Shown piece by piece: positions 36,070-44,088 of a stretch of DNA of 55,512 nucleotides (positions are counted from its first letter, which is position 1; each line of letters opens with the position of its first letter). The position numbers and the translations under genes are program-made. The DNA lies in the NCBI RefSeq assembly GCF_900115595.1, contig NZ_FOXA01000014.1, positions 4,388 through 59,899 on the forward strand. Reading direction: 5' to 3'. Source of the stretch: Tranquillimonas alkanivorans (GTDB lineage Bacteria > Pseudomonadota > Alphaproteobacteria > Rhodobacterales > Rhodobacteraceae). The notes under the pieces were generated by a model that was not told the origin of the DNA, did no database searches, and saw only the letters and a program-made list of their open reading frames with translations.

Positions 36070-36128
36070 AATTGTCCGACACGAGCTGCTCGTGCCTGGC
36101 TGCGTCATCCGGGAAATGGCTCTACTGT
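35940..36128 (+). repeat. 189-bp direct repeat, copy 2
   Basis: This is the second copy of 34398-34586. Here the left end joins the HupE fragment and the right end runs into a 75-base tandem duplication. The two copies are 1542 bases apart in the same orientation, so they could recombine and delete what lies between. Confidence 0.9.
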
Positions 36129-36213
36129 CGTCGCGCCCGCTTGAAATTGTCCGACACGAGCTGCTCGTGCCTGGCTGCGTCATCCGGGAAATGGCTCTAC
36201 TGTCGTCGCGCCC
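36059..36213 (+). repeat. 75-bp tandem duplication
   Basis: The unit CGCCCGCTTGAAATTGTCC...TCTACTGTCGT occupies 36059-36133 and again 36134-36208, followed by a further CGCCC. The copies appear identical. The second copy abuts the 3' end of the SpoIIAA-like gene, so a joint between CGCCC boxes is likely. Confidence 0.88.
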
Positions 36214-36559
36214 AGACCTGCGCCGCCTCAGCTTCGCTGCTGTCGAACCAGCGCATTTCGGCGCGGGTGATTGCACCGGCCAGCGACATTCCCCATTCGA
36301 TCCACTTCCTGTCCCCAATGACGGCGATGCGGGAGAAGTCGTTGCGGTGCGAGATATCCATTTTCATGTCCTCGCGAAGGGCGTCCGCATCTTCGTAGCC
36401 TTTGAACTCCGTCAGGTCGACGACCAGGCCCGGCCGCTCCGCCGATACCAGCTTTTCGTGCAGCAGCACGTGCATGCGCTTCATGTCCTCTGCGGTCAGC
36501 TTGCCGCGGCAGACGATGCCGACGACTTCATCATCATCCTTGAGCGTCTCAATGAACAT
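36197..36559 (-). CDS. SpoIIAA-like (STAS-related) small protein
   Basis: A 120-residue protein starting at 36559 (MFIETLKDDDEVVGIVCRGKLTAEDMKRM). GLVVDLTEFKGYEDADALREDMKMDISHRNDFSRIAVIGDRKWIEWGMSL is the pattern of the SpoIIAA-like/DUF3478 family. Similar proteins bind lipid-like ligands or act in signalling, but their role is not settled. The last four residues (ARRQ) and the stop lie in the 75-base tandem repeat, so the natural C-terminus has probably been replaced. Its start overlaps the end of the CDF transporter gene, so they are co-transcribed. Confidence 0.8.
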   Translation of the reverse strand: MFIETLKDDDEVVGIVCRGKLTAEDMKRMHVLLHEKLVSAERPGLVVDLTEFKGYEDADALREDMKMDISHRNDFSRIAVIGDRKWIEWGMSLAGAITRAEMRWFDSSEAEAAQVWARRQ

Positions 36560-37493
36560 GATTGTCCTCCTTCCGTCCGTCTCCGTGGCCGAAGAGCTCG
36601 GCGTCCCGATGGGCGCGATGGATGTTCTCGAACTCGAGGCTGGAATGGGTGATGCCGAAGTCGGCTTCCAACTTGTCCTTGATCGTGCCCTTGATCGTCT
36701 CGATGCGGGTCCAGCCTTCCTCGGTGAGGACGACGTGGCAGTCGAGCGCGGCCTCGTGCTCCTGCATCTGCCAAAGGTGCACGTGATGGACGTCATCAAC
36801 GCCGTCGACGCAACGCATGGTCTCGATGACGGCCCTGCTGTCGATGTCGGGCGGGCTGCCGAGCATGAGAGAACGGATCGGGCCGCCGATTTCCGTGAAG
36901 GCCAGGTAGAGGATATAGAGCGCGATACCGATCGTGATCGCTGGATCGACCCACCGCATATCGTAGAGGAGGATCAGGGCGCCGCCGACGATCACACCAA
37001 CAGACGCCAAAGCGTCCGACAGGTTGTGCAGAAAGAGCGCGCGAATGTTCACGCTGCCCTTCTGCATCGAGTAGGTGAGCAGCGCCGTCAGGGCGTCTAC
37101 GAACAGGGCAACGCCACCGAGGATCACGACCGTCCAGCCCTCAACCTCGGGCGGATCAATCATACGCATCACCCCCTCATAGATCAGATAGAAGCCGACG
37201 AGGATGAGCGTGGTGTAGTTGATGAGTGCGGCGACGATCTCGATCCGGCCGTAGCCGAACGTCATGCGCTCGTCTGCCGGGCGACGTGCAATCTTCCGCG
37301 CGGCGAAGGCAATGACCAGCGAAGCCATATCGGAGAAATTATGCAACGCATCTGCGATCAAGGCGAGGCTGCCAGAAAGGACTCCTCCGACGACCTGCGC
37401 AACGGTCAGAAGACCGTTCGCCCAGATGGCGACCGATACCCGCCGATCTCCGGACTTGGGATCAATGTGGCTGTGCCCGTGGTCATGTGGCAT
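36549..37493 (-). CDS. CDF-family divalent metal exporter
   Basis: A 314-residue cation diffusion facilitator starting at 37493 (MPHDHGHSHIDP). It has a His-rich start and six membrane helices. SLALIADALHNFSDMASLVIAF (helix 2, with HN-x2-D) and ALFLHNLSDALASVGVIV (helix 5, with H-N-x2-D) hold the metal-site residues. The cytosolic domain has VDGVDDVHHVHLWQM and HVVLTEEGW. The tail is His-rich again (HGDGRKEDNHVH). CzcD-like members export Zn, Cd or Co. It overlaps the ZIP gene by 11 bases, so a metal importer and exporter are co-made. Confidence 0.92.
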   Translation of the reverse strand: MPHDHGHSHIDPKSGDRRVSVAIWANGLLTVAQVVGGVLSGSLALIADALHNFSDMASLVIAFAARKIARRPADERMTFGYGRIEIVAALINYTTLILVGFYLIYEGVMRMIDPPEVEGWTVVILGGVALFVDALTALLTYSMQKGSVNIRALFLHNLSDALASVGVIVGGALILLYDMRWVDPAITIGIALYILYLAFTEIGGPIRSLMLGSPPDIDSRAVIETMRCVDGVDDVHHVHLWQMQEHEAALDCHVVLTEEGWTRIETIKGTIKDKLEADFGITHSSLEFENIHRAHRDAELFGHGDGRKEDNHVH

Positions 37494-38295
37494 TCGAAGC
37501 TTCCCCGGTTTCCTGGCTTCCTGAGCCGCCCTGCCCACCCGAAGCGCCACCTTCGCTCAAGACTGTCTCCAGTCCGGATGAGACCAAGGTAAAAAGGACG
37601 AAGCCGCCGACGAAGGCCAGCGCCGATGAACGATTGTCATTCGCAGCCTCATGCGCCTCCTCAAGCATGTCCTCGACTGCGGCAACTGACAGCAGTCCGG
37701 CAACGAAACTCAAGGCGACGTATTTGGCGGCGTCCGGTGCACTCCGCAGCAGAAACCACGCGAGCAAAGCTGCTCCGAGGCAGTAGAGAGGGAACGACAA
37801 CGAGACCGCAATCCGCCGCTTCCGGGCAACACCGTTCTCTCTGAGGTTCGCCACGACCGAGTAGCCTTCGGGAAAATCGGCAAGCACCTGCCCAGCGGCC
37901 AGCACAATGGCCAGTGAGATGCCCACCGCAGAGCCCGAGCCGATCATCAGGCCATCGCCGGAGAGATCAACGGCAACAGCCACGTAGATCATCCACATGC
38001 CGGTGCTGCCGCCGCCGCTCTTCGCACTCTGCTTCTTTTCGAGCAGCGTCTCCATGCCGATGTAGACAGCACCGCCGGCGGCGAAAGACAGCGCAATCCA
38101 CCAGCCGGCGAGGTTGTTGAGCGCTTCCGGCATGAGTTCGATTGCGACGACGCCGATGACGATGCCGGAGGCGGTATGGAGCGCAAAATTAAGAAGCCGC
38201 GGCGTCGTTCGGATGAATTCGGCGACCATCGCGCCAGCAAAATTTCCCAGTCCGGGAAGCAATGCCAGAGCGACAACCAGCCACAGATTGTTCAT
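37483..38295 (-). CDS. ZIP-family metal transporter
   Basis: A 270-residue protein with about eight membrane helices. FALHTASGIVIGVVAIELMPEAL holds the helix-2/3 H..E..P pattern. VAVAVDLSGDGLMIGSGSAVG and LAAGQVLADFPEGYSVVANL correspond to the metal-binding helices 4 and 5 (the usual H in HN is replaced by D in VDLSGDG and ADFPEG). The His ligands are thus changed to Asp, which may alter metal choice. ZIP proteins move Zn, Fe or similar ions to the cytosol. A second ZIP lies at 52832. Confidence 0.85.
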   Translation of the reverse strand: MNNLWLVVALALLPGLGNFAGAMVAEFIRTTPRLLNFALHTASGIVIGVVAIELMPEALNNLAGWWIALSFAAGGAVYIGMETLLEKKQSAKSGGGSTGMWMIYVAVAVDLSGDGLMIGSGSAVGISLAIVLAAGQVLADFPEGYSVVANLRENGVARKRRIAVSLSFPLYCLGAALLAWFLLRSAPDAAKYVALSFVAGLLSVAAVEDMLEEAHEAANDNRSSALAFVGGFVLFTLVSSGLETVLSEGGASGGQGGSGSQETGEASNAT

Positions 38296-38361
38296 GCGTC
38301 GTCCTCCCTGAAGCCAATGCCGCTCGCCCGAGATAGCAGAGTCGCAGCCCGTGGTTGCCGC

Positions 38362-39747
38362 TCAACGCGAGGACGGAGGGGAAGTTTCTCTTTCATCTTG
38401 AACCGGTTCGGGTAGCTCAGAATACCAGGCAGAGACCGCCTCGATCTGCTCATCCGTCATGTTTCGCGCGATCTCGTTCATGACGTGCGCATATTCGGTG
38501 CCCCCGCGCCTCCCCTCCTGCCAGAGGCTGAGCTGCTCCGAGAGGTACCACTCCGCCTGACCAGCCAAGTAGGGGTAGTACGGATTCCTCGCCCATCCCG
38601 CCTGACCATGGCAGCTCTGGCAGGCGGGAACCTTCCTGAATCCGATGCCTTCAAGGGCTATGCGCCTTCCGAGCCGGAGGATTCCCTCGCGGCTGGTCGG
38701 CGGCCCTGCAGCCGCTGCCAAGGGAACCTCGGCATAAGAAAGCTCGCCTTCGCCTTCGAGGACGCCGGCCTGGTCCTGCCAACTCTCCAATGACAGGAGA
38801 GAGTTCTCAGGCGCGCGACCGTTGTATGGCTCGCCAGCGACAGGAGCGTCCTCGAATGGATGGCCCGCCGCGCCGGAGGCCGTGGCTGCCGGTTTCGCGC
38901 CCCCGGCCGCCGCGATCTCCCGCCCAGGCCGCGCCGCATAATGCTGCGCCAGCGCCTCGAGCACCTCAGGCGTGTAGCGGTTTGCGGGGGGCTCCATGAA
39001 ACCGCTTTCCCGCCGGCCGAGCGCGAACGCCCGCAAGGTGGCGTAAAGATAGGCCGCGGGCTGTCCGGCGATGACGGGAAAGGCGTCCCCCGCCTTGCCT
39101 GCGCCCCGACCGAGCCCGTCCCGACCATGACAACGGGCACAGTCGGCCAGCGCATTTTCGACGATGCCGTCCAAGGCGGCAGTGGTCTCTCCCCCCGCTG
39201 CGACATCACTGTCCGCAAGTCCGCCGCCCAAGGCCAATTCCGCGTACTCGGCGCGCGTCATGCCGGGCAGGGCCCGCAGGAAGGCCACCTGCGCCCAAAC
39301 CTCGTCCTCGCGCTCCGGTGCGGGCCAGGCCGGCATGCCAGAATACTTAATCCCGTTCTTGACGATCCAGAACAGTTCCTCGTCGCTCCAGTCGCCAACC
39401 TTCTCTTCGAGGCGAGGCGGGCTCGGGGTCATCTGCTCAACCACGGGCGACTGCGGGACCCCCGGCGCGCCGTGGCAGGCTGCGCAGCCGGTCGCATAAT
39501 GTCCGGCGGATCTCCGGATGAGGGCCGGGTCGTCGAGCTCGATGTGCTCAGGCTTCTTGATCAGCATTGACTGCGTTTCGACTGCATTTTCCATGGTCCA
39601 GCCGAGGAACCAGCGCGTGATGGCGAAGTGGCCAGATGAAGCTGCGATGGAAACCAAGCCCGACCAGCCGACGAGTAGAGCACCTGCTATCCCCAGTACG
39701 ATCAGACCGGCGACCTTCTTCCAGGTCAGGACGAGTCTTATCCGCAT
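38362..39747 (-). CDS. Triheme cytochrome c, membrane-anchored
   Basis: A 461-residue protein with one N-terminal helix (VAGLIVLGIAGALLVGWSGLV) and three heme-binding motifs: CAACH (about residue 87), CARCH (about 204) and CQSCH (about 380). Met-ligand segments such as GMPAWPAPERED and ANRYTPEVLEALAQHYA follow. The architecture resembles cytochromes placed in oxidase operons as electron donors. It is on the same strand as the oxidase subunit genes and close after them, so it probably feeds electrons to the caa3 oxidase. The role is inference from context. Confidence 0.88.
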   Translation of the reverse strand: MRIRLVLTWKKVAGLIVLGIAGALLVGWSGLVSIAASSGHFAITRWFLGWTMENAVETQSMLIKKPEHIELDDPALIRRSAGHYATGCAACHGAPGVPQSPVVEQMTPSPPRLEEKVGDWSDEELFWIVKNGIKYSGMPAWPAPEREDEVWAQVAFLRALPGMTRAEYAELALGGGLADSDVAAGGETTAALDGIVENALADCARCHGRDGLGRGAGKAGDAFPVIAGQPAAYLYATLRAFALGRRESGFMEPPANRYTPEVLEALAQHYAARPGREIAAAGGAKPAATASGAAGHPFEDAPVAGEPYNGRAPENSLLSLESWQDQAGVLEGEGELSYAEVPLAAAAGPPTSREGILRLGRRIALEGIGFRKVPACQSCHGQAGWARNPYYPYLAGQAEWYLSEQLSLWQEGRRGGTEYAHVMNEIARNMTDEQIEAVSAWYSELPEPVQDERETSPPSSR

Positions 39748-39774
39748 CTGCCGCGATCCCCATTCAGTTGATGC

Positions 39775-40152
39775 TCACCGGCAGTCACCGATCAGCAGGA
39801 TCGGCATGGTCTCGAACGCTACCGCAGCGAACGAAAGGCAGGCCAGCAGCAGAGTCGAGAACTCGAGGAAGCGCTCGCGCGCCTCCGGCGTGTCTTGGCT
39901 GTTGCGAAACCCGCCCCCATCGGCGCGCCACTCGCGCCACGACCGGCGCAGGATCAGCGCAATCAGGGCCAGCGAGACGAGCGTCGCCACCGCAATTGCG
40001 ATTCGGGTGCCACCGATCCCCCTGAAGGGATCGGCATTGGGCGCGCATCGATAGGCGGCAAGTAAATAGCTGAAGAGGAAGTGCCCCCCCCAGATCGTCG
40101 GTGCGGCGATCAAGGTCCAGAGGTTATCCTGCGTCTTTCCGAATACCTGCAT
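39775..40152 (-). CDS. Small membrane protein of oxidase operon
   Basis: A 125-residue protein with three hydrophobic segments (LWTLIAAPTIWGGHFLFSYLLAAY, IAIAVATLVSLALIALILRR, TLLLACLSFAAVAFETMPILLI). No family is recognised with confidence. It lies between the fused oxidase subunit gene and the triheme cytochrome gene, with only 8 and 27 bases of spacing, so it is likely part of the oxidase operon and may be an accessory subunit or assembly factor. Confidence 0.7.
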   Translation of the reverse strand: MQVFGKTQDNLWTLIAAPTIWGGHFLFSYLLAAYRCAPNADPFRGIGGTRIAIAVATLVSLALIALILRRSWREWRADGGGFRNSQDTPEARERFLEFSTLLLACLSFAAVAFETMPILLIGDCR

Positions 40153-40159
40153 CCAGACC

Positions 40160-42706
40160 TCATGTGAGTATGGGGAAGAGCGCGAGCGTGGTGACCGTCA
40201 GGAGCGCCGTGCCGCCCATGAAGTGCCAGTAGAGTGTGACGTTCGAGATATCGACGTCATGCGCAGGGGTCAGCCGTCCCGCAAAGGATCGGCCCAGGCA
40301 ATAGCCGAGCATCAGGCCACCCACGCCTCCGTGAACCGCTGTCCAGATCGCCAGCACCCAGACCGTCGCCGGATAGACGTGTGCCGTGGGATCGAGGCCG
40401 GTGACGTAGGGTCCCCAGAGCAGTGCCGCGCTACCCGCGAGCGACGTCAGCGTCCCGGCGGCCATCAGCGCGCGTGATGTGCCGATCCGTTCGGCGCGAT
40501 TTGAGATGCCACCGAAGAGCGCTGCGCCCCAGGCGAGCGCGAACATCGCGAGCGCGACACCGGGCCAGAACACGCCCGGACCGACCGCCGCCGGCGGTGG
40601 GAAATCGGCGTGTATCGTGAAGAAATAGTAGTATCCGAAGATCAGGCCGATGAAAGCCATCGCATCCCCGGTCATCGTGATGAACATCGCCCACCAGCCG
40701 ATCGAGTGCGGGCCCGACTTGTAGAGCGGCAGCTTCAGGCCGAGGCCGACGTTCTTCTCCGCTTTTTCAGGGATTTCGGCAGTACCGCGCCAGAGCCAGA
40801 CGATGATCGATGCGACCGAAAGGCCCATCGCGGCAAATGTTGCGGCCCACCAGTGGAAGGTGGCGAAGATGAAGACAGCTCCGGTCAGCACTGCGGCGAT
40901 CATCGGCATGAAGCTCGGCCCCGGCACGCGAAGACACTGCAGTGGCTCCCCGTCGAGCACCGACGTTATAATCGTCTCGCGCTTCATTTCCTCCGCGTCG
41001 GGAAGATAGAAGCGTCCTTTGTCGACGTCGTCGATGAAATTCGGCTGCTCCCAGAGCGGGTAGCGCGTCGTTACGATTGGCACAGATCGAACGCCCCAGC
41101 TTTCGCCCGGCATCTCGGTCAGCCACTCGAGCGTCCCGGCATTCCAGGGGTTGCGCCTTGCATGAGCTTCCTTGCCGCGGGGACGTAGCACGTCCCAGAC
41201 GATCACGAGAAAACCGGCGGCGAAGACGAAGGCGCCGATGCTGGAGGCGAAATTCGCCATCCCGACGCCCAGCTCCTCGGAATAGGTCCAGACGCGGCGC
41301 GCCATGCCGGCAAGTCCGGAATAATGCATCGGCAGGAAGGCGAGGTTGAACCCGGCGAACATGAGCCAGAAGGCCACCCGGCCCAGCTTGTCCGAAAGGC
41401 GCCGTCCCCCGACGATCGGCCAGTAGTAGTAGATCCCCGCCGCCAGTGGGAACAGCATGCCGCCGATCAGCACGCAATGCAGGTGGCCCACCACGAAGTA
41501 GGTGTCATGCGCCTGCCAGTCGAAAGGCACCAGCGCGACCATCACGCCCGTCAGGCCGCCGATGACGAAGATGGCCAACGCACCCGAGACGAACAGCATC
41601 GGCACCGAATAGATCACGCGTCCGGTCAGGAGCGTGGCCAGGAACACGAATATCTGCACTCCGGTCGGGATTGCCACCGCCTCGGAGGCCGCCGAGAAAA
41701 AGCCGAGCGAAATAGACGGCAGGCCCGTGGTATACATGTGGTGCACCCAGAGGCCGAAGGAGATGAAACCGGTACCCACCGCCGCGAGCACGATCCAGGA
41801 ATACCCGAGGATCGGGCGCTGCGCGAACGTCGGCACGATCATCGCAACGAGCGCAACGGCGGGCAGGAACACGATGTAGACCTCCGGGTGGCCGAAAATC
41901 CAGAACAAGTGCTGCCAAAGAAGGGGGTCTCCGCCACGGCTCGGATCGAAGAACGGCCAGTCGAACATCCGCTCCAGCTCGAACAGGATGTCGCCCGCGA
42001 TCAACGGCGGGAAGGCAAAAAGGATCATCCCCGCCACCACCAGCACATACCAGCCGTAGAGCGGCATCAGGTTCAGCCGCATGCCTGGCGGGCGACACTT
42101 GAGGGTCCCGACGATCAGCTCCACCGCCGCGGCAATCGACGCCACCTCGATGAACGACAGGCCGAGCAGCCAGATGTCCGGCCCGTAGCCCGGCGTGTAC
42201 TGCTCGTTCGTGGTCAGCGGCGGGTACATGAACCATCCAGCATTGGGCGCGGCACCGAAGAAGATCGAACCGCAGACGAAGACGCCGCCGATGACGAAGC
42301 ACCAGAACCCGAAGGCGGACAGCCGGGGAAACGGAAGGTCCCGCGCGCCCAGCATCTGCGGCAGGAGTATGATCGCAACGGCTTCGAAGATCGGCACCGC
42401 GAAAAGAAACATCATTGCCGTGCCGTGAAGGGTGTAGACTTGGTTGTAGAACGTGGCCGACAGGAAGTCGTTTTCCGGAACAGCAAGCTGCACCCGCATC
42501 ATCAACGCGAGAACGCCTGCGAAGAGCATGAAGCCGAATGCCGCTGCAGTGTACCAGACACCGACCTCCGTGTTGTTGACAGCGGACCAGTACCGCCAGC
42601 TCCTCGGTGCCGCCCAGACCGTTCGGAGCCGTTCCTCCTGACCCCGGCGGACCTCCTCGTCCTCTTGATTTGGCTCTCCGGTTGCGTTGGTCCTGCGATC
42701 GGTCAC
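40160..42706 (-). CDS. ctaD: Cytochrome c oxidase subunit I/III fusion
   Basis: An 848-residue protein. The GTG start at 42706 overlaps the coxB stop as GTGA and has GGGAG ahead; an ATG at 42724 is the alternative. Residues about 1-590 are subunit I: TLHGTAMMFLFAVPIFEAV (heme ligand), WQHLFWIFGHPEVYIVFLPAVALVAMI (CuB His and Tyr), HHMYTTGL, and VVGHLHCVLIGGMLFPLAAGIYYYW (heme His). After a linker, residues about 640-848 are subunit III: WWAMFITMTGDAMAFIGLIFGYYYFFTIH, AWGAALFGGISNRAERI and HGGVGGLMLGYCLGRSF. Such fused forms are known in caa3-type oxidases. The protein reduces oxygen to water and pumps protons. Confidence 0.94.
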   Translation of the reverse strand: MTDRRTNATGEPNQEDEEVRRGQEERLRTVWAAPRSWRYWSAVNNTEVGVWYTAAAFGFMLFAGVLALMMRVQLAVPENDFLSATFYNQVYTLHGTAMMFLFAVPIFEAVAIILLPQMLGARDLPFPRLSAFGFWCFVIGGVFVCGSIFFGAAPNAGWFMYPPLTTNEQYTPGYGPDIWLLGLSFIEVASIAAAVELIVGTLKCRPPGMRLNLMPLYGWYVLVVAGMILFAFPPLIAGDILFELERMFDWPFFDPSRGGDPLLWQHLFWIFGHPEVYIVFLPAVALVAMIVPTFAQRPILGYSWIVLAAVGTGFISFGLWVHHMYTTGLPSISLGFFSAASEAVAIPTGVQIFVFLATLLTGRVIYSVPMLFVSGALAIFVIGGLTGVMVALVPFDWQAHDTYFVVGHLHCVLIGGMLFPLAAGIYYYWPIVGGRRLSDKLGRVAFWLMFAGFNLAFLPMHYSGLAGMARRVWTYSEELGVGMANFASSIGAFVFAAGFLVIVWDVLRPRGKEAHARRNPWNAGTLEWLTEMPGESWGVRSVPIVTTRYPLWEQPNFIDDVDKGRFYLPDAEEMKRETIITSVLDGEPLQCLRVPGPSFMPMIAAVLTGAVFIFATFHWWAATFAAMGLSVASIIVWLWRGTAEIPEKAEKNVGLGLKLPLYKSGPHSIGWWAMFITMTGDAMAFIGLIFGYYYFFTIHADFPPPAAVGPGVFWPGVALAMFALAWGAALFGGISNRAERIGTSRALMAAGTLTSLAGSAALLWGPYVTGLDPTAHVYPATVWVLAIWTAVHGGVGGLMLGYCLGRSFAGRLTPAHDVDISNVTLYWHFMGGTALLTVTTLALFPILT

Positions 42707-43692
42707 TCGAGGCTCCCGAGCCATGCCGCGATCTGGGCGATCTGTTCGTTCGGCAGCATGCCGAAGGCGGGCATTTCGACGCCCGGCTTGAGGTGATCGG
42801 GAGAGGCGATGAAGGCGGCGATGTTCTCCTCCGTCGTCGGAAGCAGACCGGCGGCGATTGTGCGCCGGCTGGCGAGGTGCGTGAGGTCCGGCCCGACGTC
42901 TCCATCGGCCGGTGTGCCGCGGACCGAATGGCACGCCGCACACCCGTTCTGCAGGAAGAGATCGAGGCCTGCACTATCGACAACCGCTGCCGGTTCGGCC
43001 TGCGCCTGAACGTAGGCCTCGAACTCGCTCTCGCTTACCACCACCACGCGGAAACCCATCTGCGCATGGGCCGTGCCGCAGAATTCCGCGCAGGCCCCAT
43101 TGAACACCCCAGCCTCCGTCGGCTCGAGTATGAGACGGTTCACCCGTCCGGGAATCGCGTCCATTTTCCCGGCGAGTTGCGGCACCCAAAAGGAGTGGAT
43201 CACGTCCGGACTACTGAGAAGGATCTCGGTACGCTGTCCCAGCGGGATCCGGATCTCATTGGCGCTCGGGACGCCGCCCATAGGAAGGTTGCGCACCACG
43301 CCTGGATCACCCTCGACACCGTAGGCAACGCGCCACCAGAATTGTTCGCCTGAGACCGCAACCGTGGGGCCGTCGGCGGGTCGGCGGAGTTCGGGCATCA
43401 TCTTGAGGCCCCAGAACAGCAGCGCGGCGAGGACGATTGTCGTGAATCCGCAGCCGCCCCAGATGATGAGTCTCAGGCCCGCCTTTTCGGAGTGCTGCTC
43501 AGGCGCGACCCGCGTTGCATAGAAACCCAGCCCGACCACGACGGCCCAGATCGCGCCCCCCCCCGCCAGCATGATCCAGAACAGCGTGAGGACGCGCTCC
43601 GCCTCCACCCCTGCCGGATCGAAAGCCGTCTGTGAGCCTTGGCAGGCCGACAACGCGAACGTGGTCGAGAGCGCCAGTCGCGTTGCAGTCAT
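42703..43692 (-). CDS. coxB: Lipoprotein-type oxidase subunit II with cytochrome c domain
   Basis: A 329-residue caa3-type subunit II. The start has a lipobox (ALSAC, Cys 17), so the protein would be lipid-modified and cut by signal peptidase II. Two helices follow (about 33-57 and 73-95). The CuA domain has SPDVIHSFWVPQLAGKMDAIPGR (His 166) and GACAEFCGTAHAQMGF (Cys 201, Glu 203, Cys 205, His 209, Met 212): all ligands present. A C-terminal cytochrome c domain has CAACH at about 251-255 and the Met ligand in GVEMPAFGML. It passes electrons from cytochrome c to subunit I. It is the first intact gene of the oxidase operon. Confidence 0.95.
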   Translation of the reverse strand: MTATRLALSTTFALSACQGSQTAFDPAGVEAERVLTLFWIMLAGGGAIWAVVVGLGFYATRVAPEQHSEKAGLRLIIWGGCGFTTIVLAALLFWGLKMMPELRRPADGPTVAVSGEQFWWRVAYGVEGDPGVVRNLPMGGVPSANEIRIPLGQRTEILLSSPDVIHSFWVPQLAGKMDAIPGRVNRLILEPTEAGVFNGACAEFCGTAHAQMGFRVVVVSESEFEAYVQAQAEPAAVVDSAGLDLFLQNGCAACHSVRGTPADGDVGPDLTHLASRRTIAAGLLPTTEENIAAFIASPDHLKPGVEMPAFGMLPNEQIAQIAAWLGSLE

Positions 43693-43862
43693 TCGGCCCT
43701 ACCCTTCACCGTTGCCGCGGTTCCGTTCTGCCCTTGCGAAGGGTGGGCCTTTTCCAAATTACCCAGCCAGGCGGCGATCACGATTACCGCAGCCACCACA
43801 TACATCATCGAACCGACCGACATCATGAGCAGACCGGCGAGCTGCTGATCTTCAAGGAGAAG
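43689..43862 (-). pseudogene. C-terminal fragment of a CtaG-type protein
   Basis: The minus strand reads LLEDQQLAGLLMMSVGSMMYVVAAVIVIAAWLGNLEKAHPSQGQ and ends at a TGA that overlaps the coxB start (ATGA). The EDQQLAGL(I/L)M start followed by one helix and a W-L run is the end of caa3_CtaG proteins, the CuB-site assembly factors. The rest of the gene is lost at about 43862, where a MerR-type operator begins. A second, full-length CtaG is at 47657-48652. Confidence 0.7.
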
Positions 43863-43887
43863 CTTCTACAGCGGCTTTAGGTTCAAG
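43863..43887 (-). promoter_or_regulatory. MerR-type operator upstream of oxidase operon
   Basis: On the minus strand TTGAAC starts at 43887 and is followed by CTAAAGCCGCTGTAGAAGC, which resembles the operators at 44537 and 44663 (A-C-C-T, central GC, A-G-G). A 19-base spacer would place the -10 hexamer just before the CtaG fragment. The dyad is imperfect. It points towards coxB, so the oxidase operon may now be driven from a metal-regulated promoter. Confidence 0.45.
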
Positions 43888-43894
43888 CGGAGTT

Positions 43895-44072
43895 TTACGC
43901 TCTGGGCGAAAAAAGGATCATGTCCCCGCCGAGCAGGCAGATCGGCGTGCTGCCGGCGTCCCATCAGTCGGACCCCGGTCCTTCGGCCGGCCGACATCTC
44001 CCCGACACTGATGCGGCGATGTAGACGCCGCCGTGGGCGGCGAAACCGACCCGGTCCTGGGCGAGAAGCCAG
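43895..44072 (-). pseudogene. Decayed ynfA-like gene
   Basis: The minus strand gives RVGFAAHGGVYIAASVSGRCRPAEGPGSD, an in-frame TGA, then WDAGSTPICLLGGDMILFSPRA and TAA. This matches the last two helices of YnfA-family membrane proteins (GGVYIA(A/S)SL-W-W, then RWD-x-x-G-x-x-I-C-L-x-G-x-x-I-I). The helix hydrophobic core is damaged and the start is missing. YnfA genes often accompany metal-efflux regulators; here it follows the MerR gene on the same strand. Confidence 0.65.
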
Positions 44073-44088
44073 ACGGGCGCGACCGGCG

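Noticed and set aside
35227-36318. Minus-strand open frame of 363 codons
   Set aside because: It crosses the 75-base tandem repeat and the 189-base repeat and contains repeated SRAISRMTQPGTSSSC runs that only reflect the DNA repeats. No family features.
41324-42796. Long plus-strand open frame (490 codons) and a second minus frame of similar length
   Set aside because: Both lie over the fused oxidase subunit gene, whose heme and copper ligands are clear. The alternative products are low-complexity and lack motifs.
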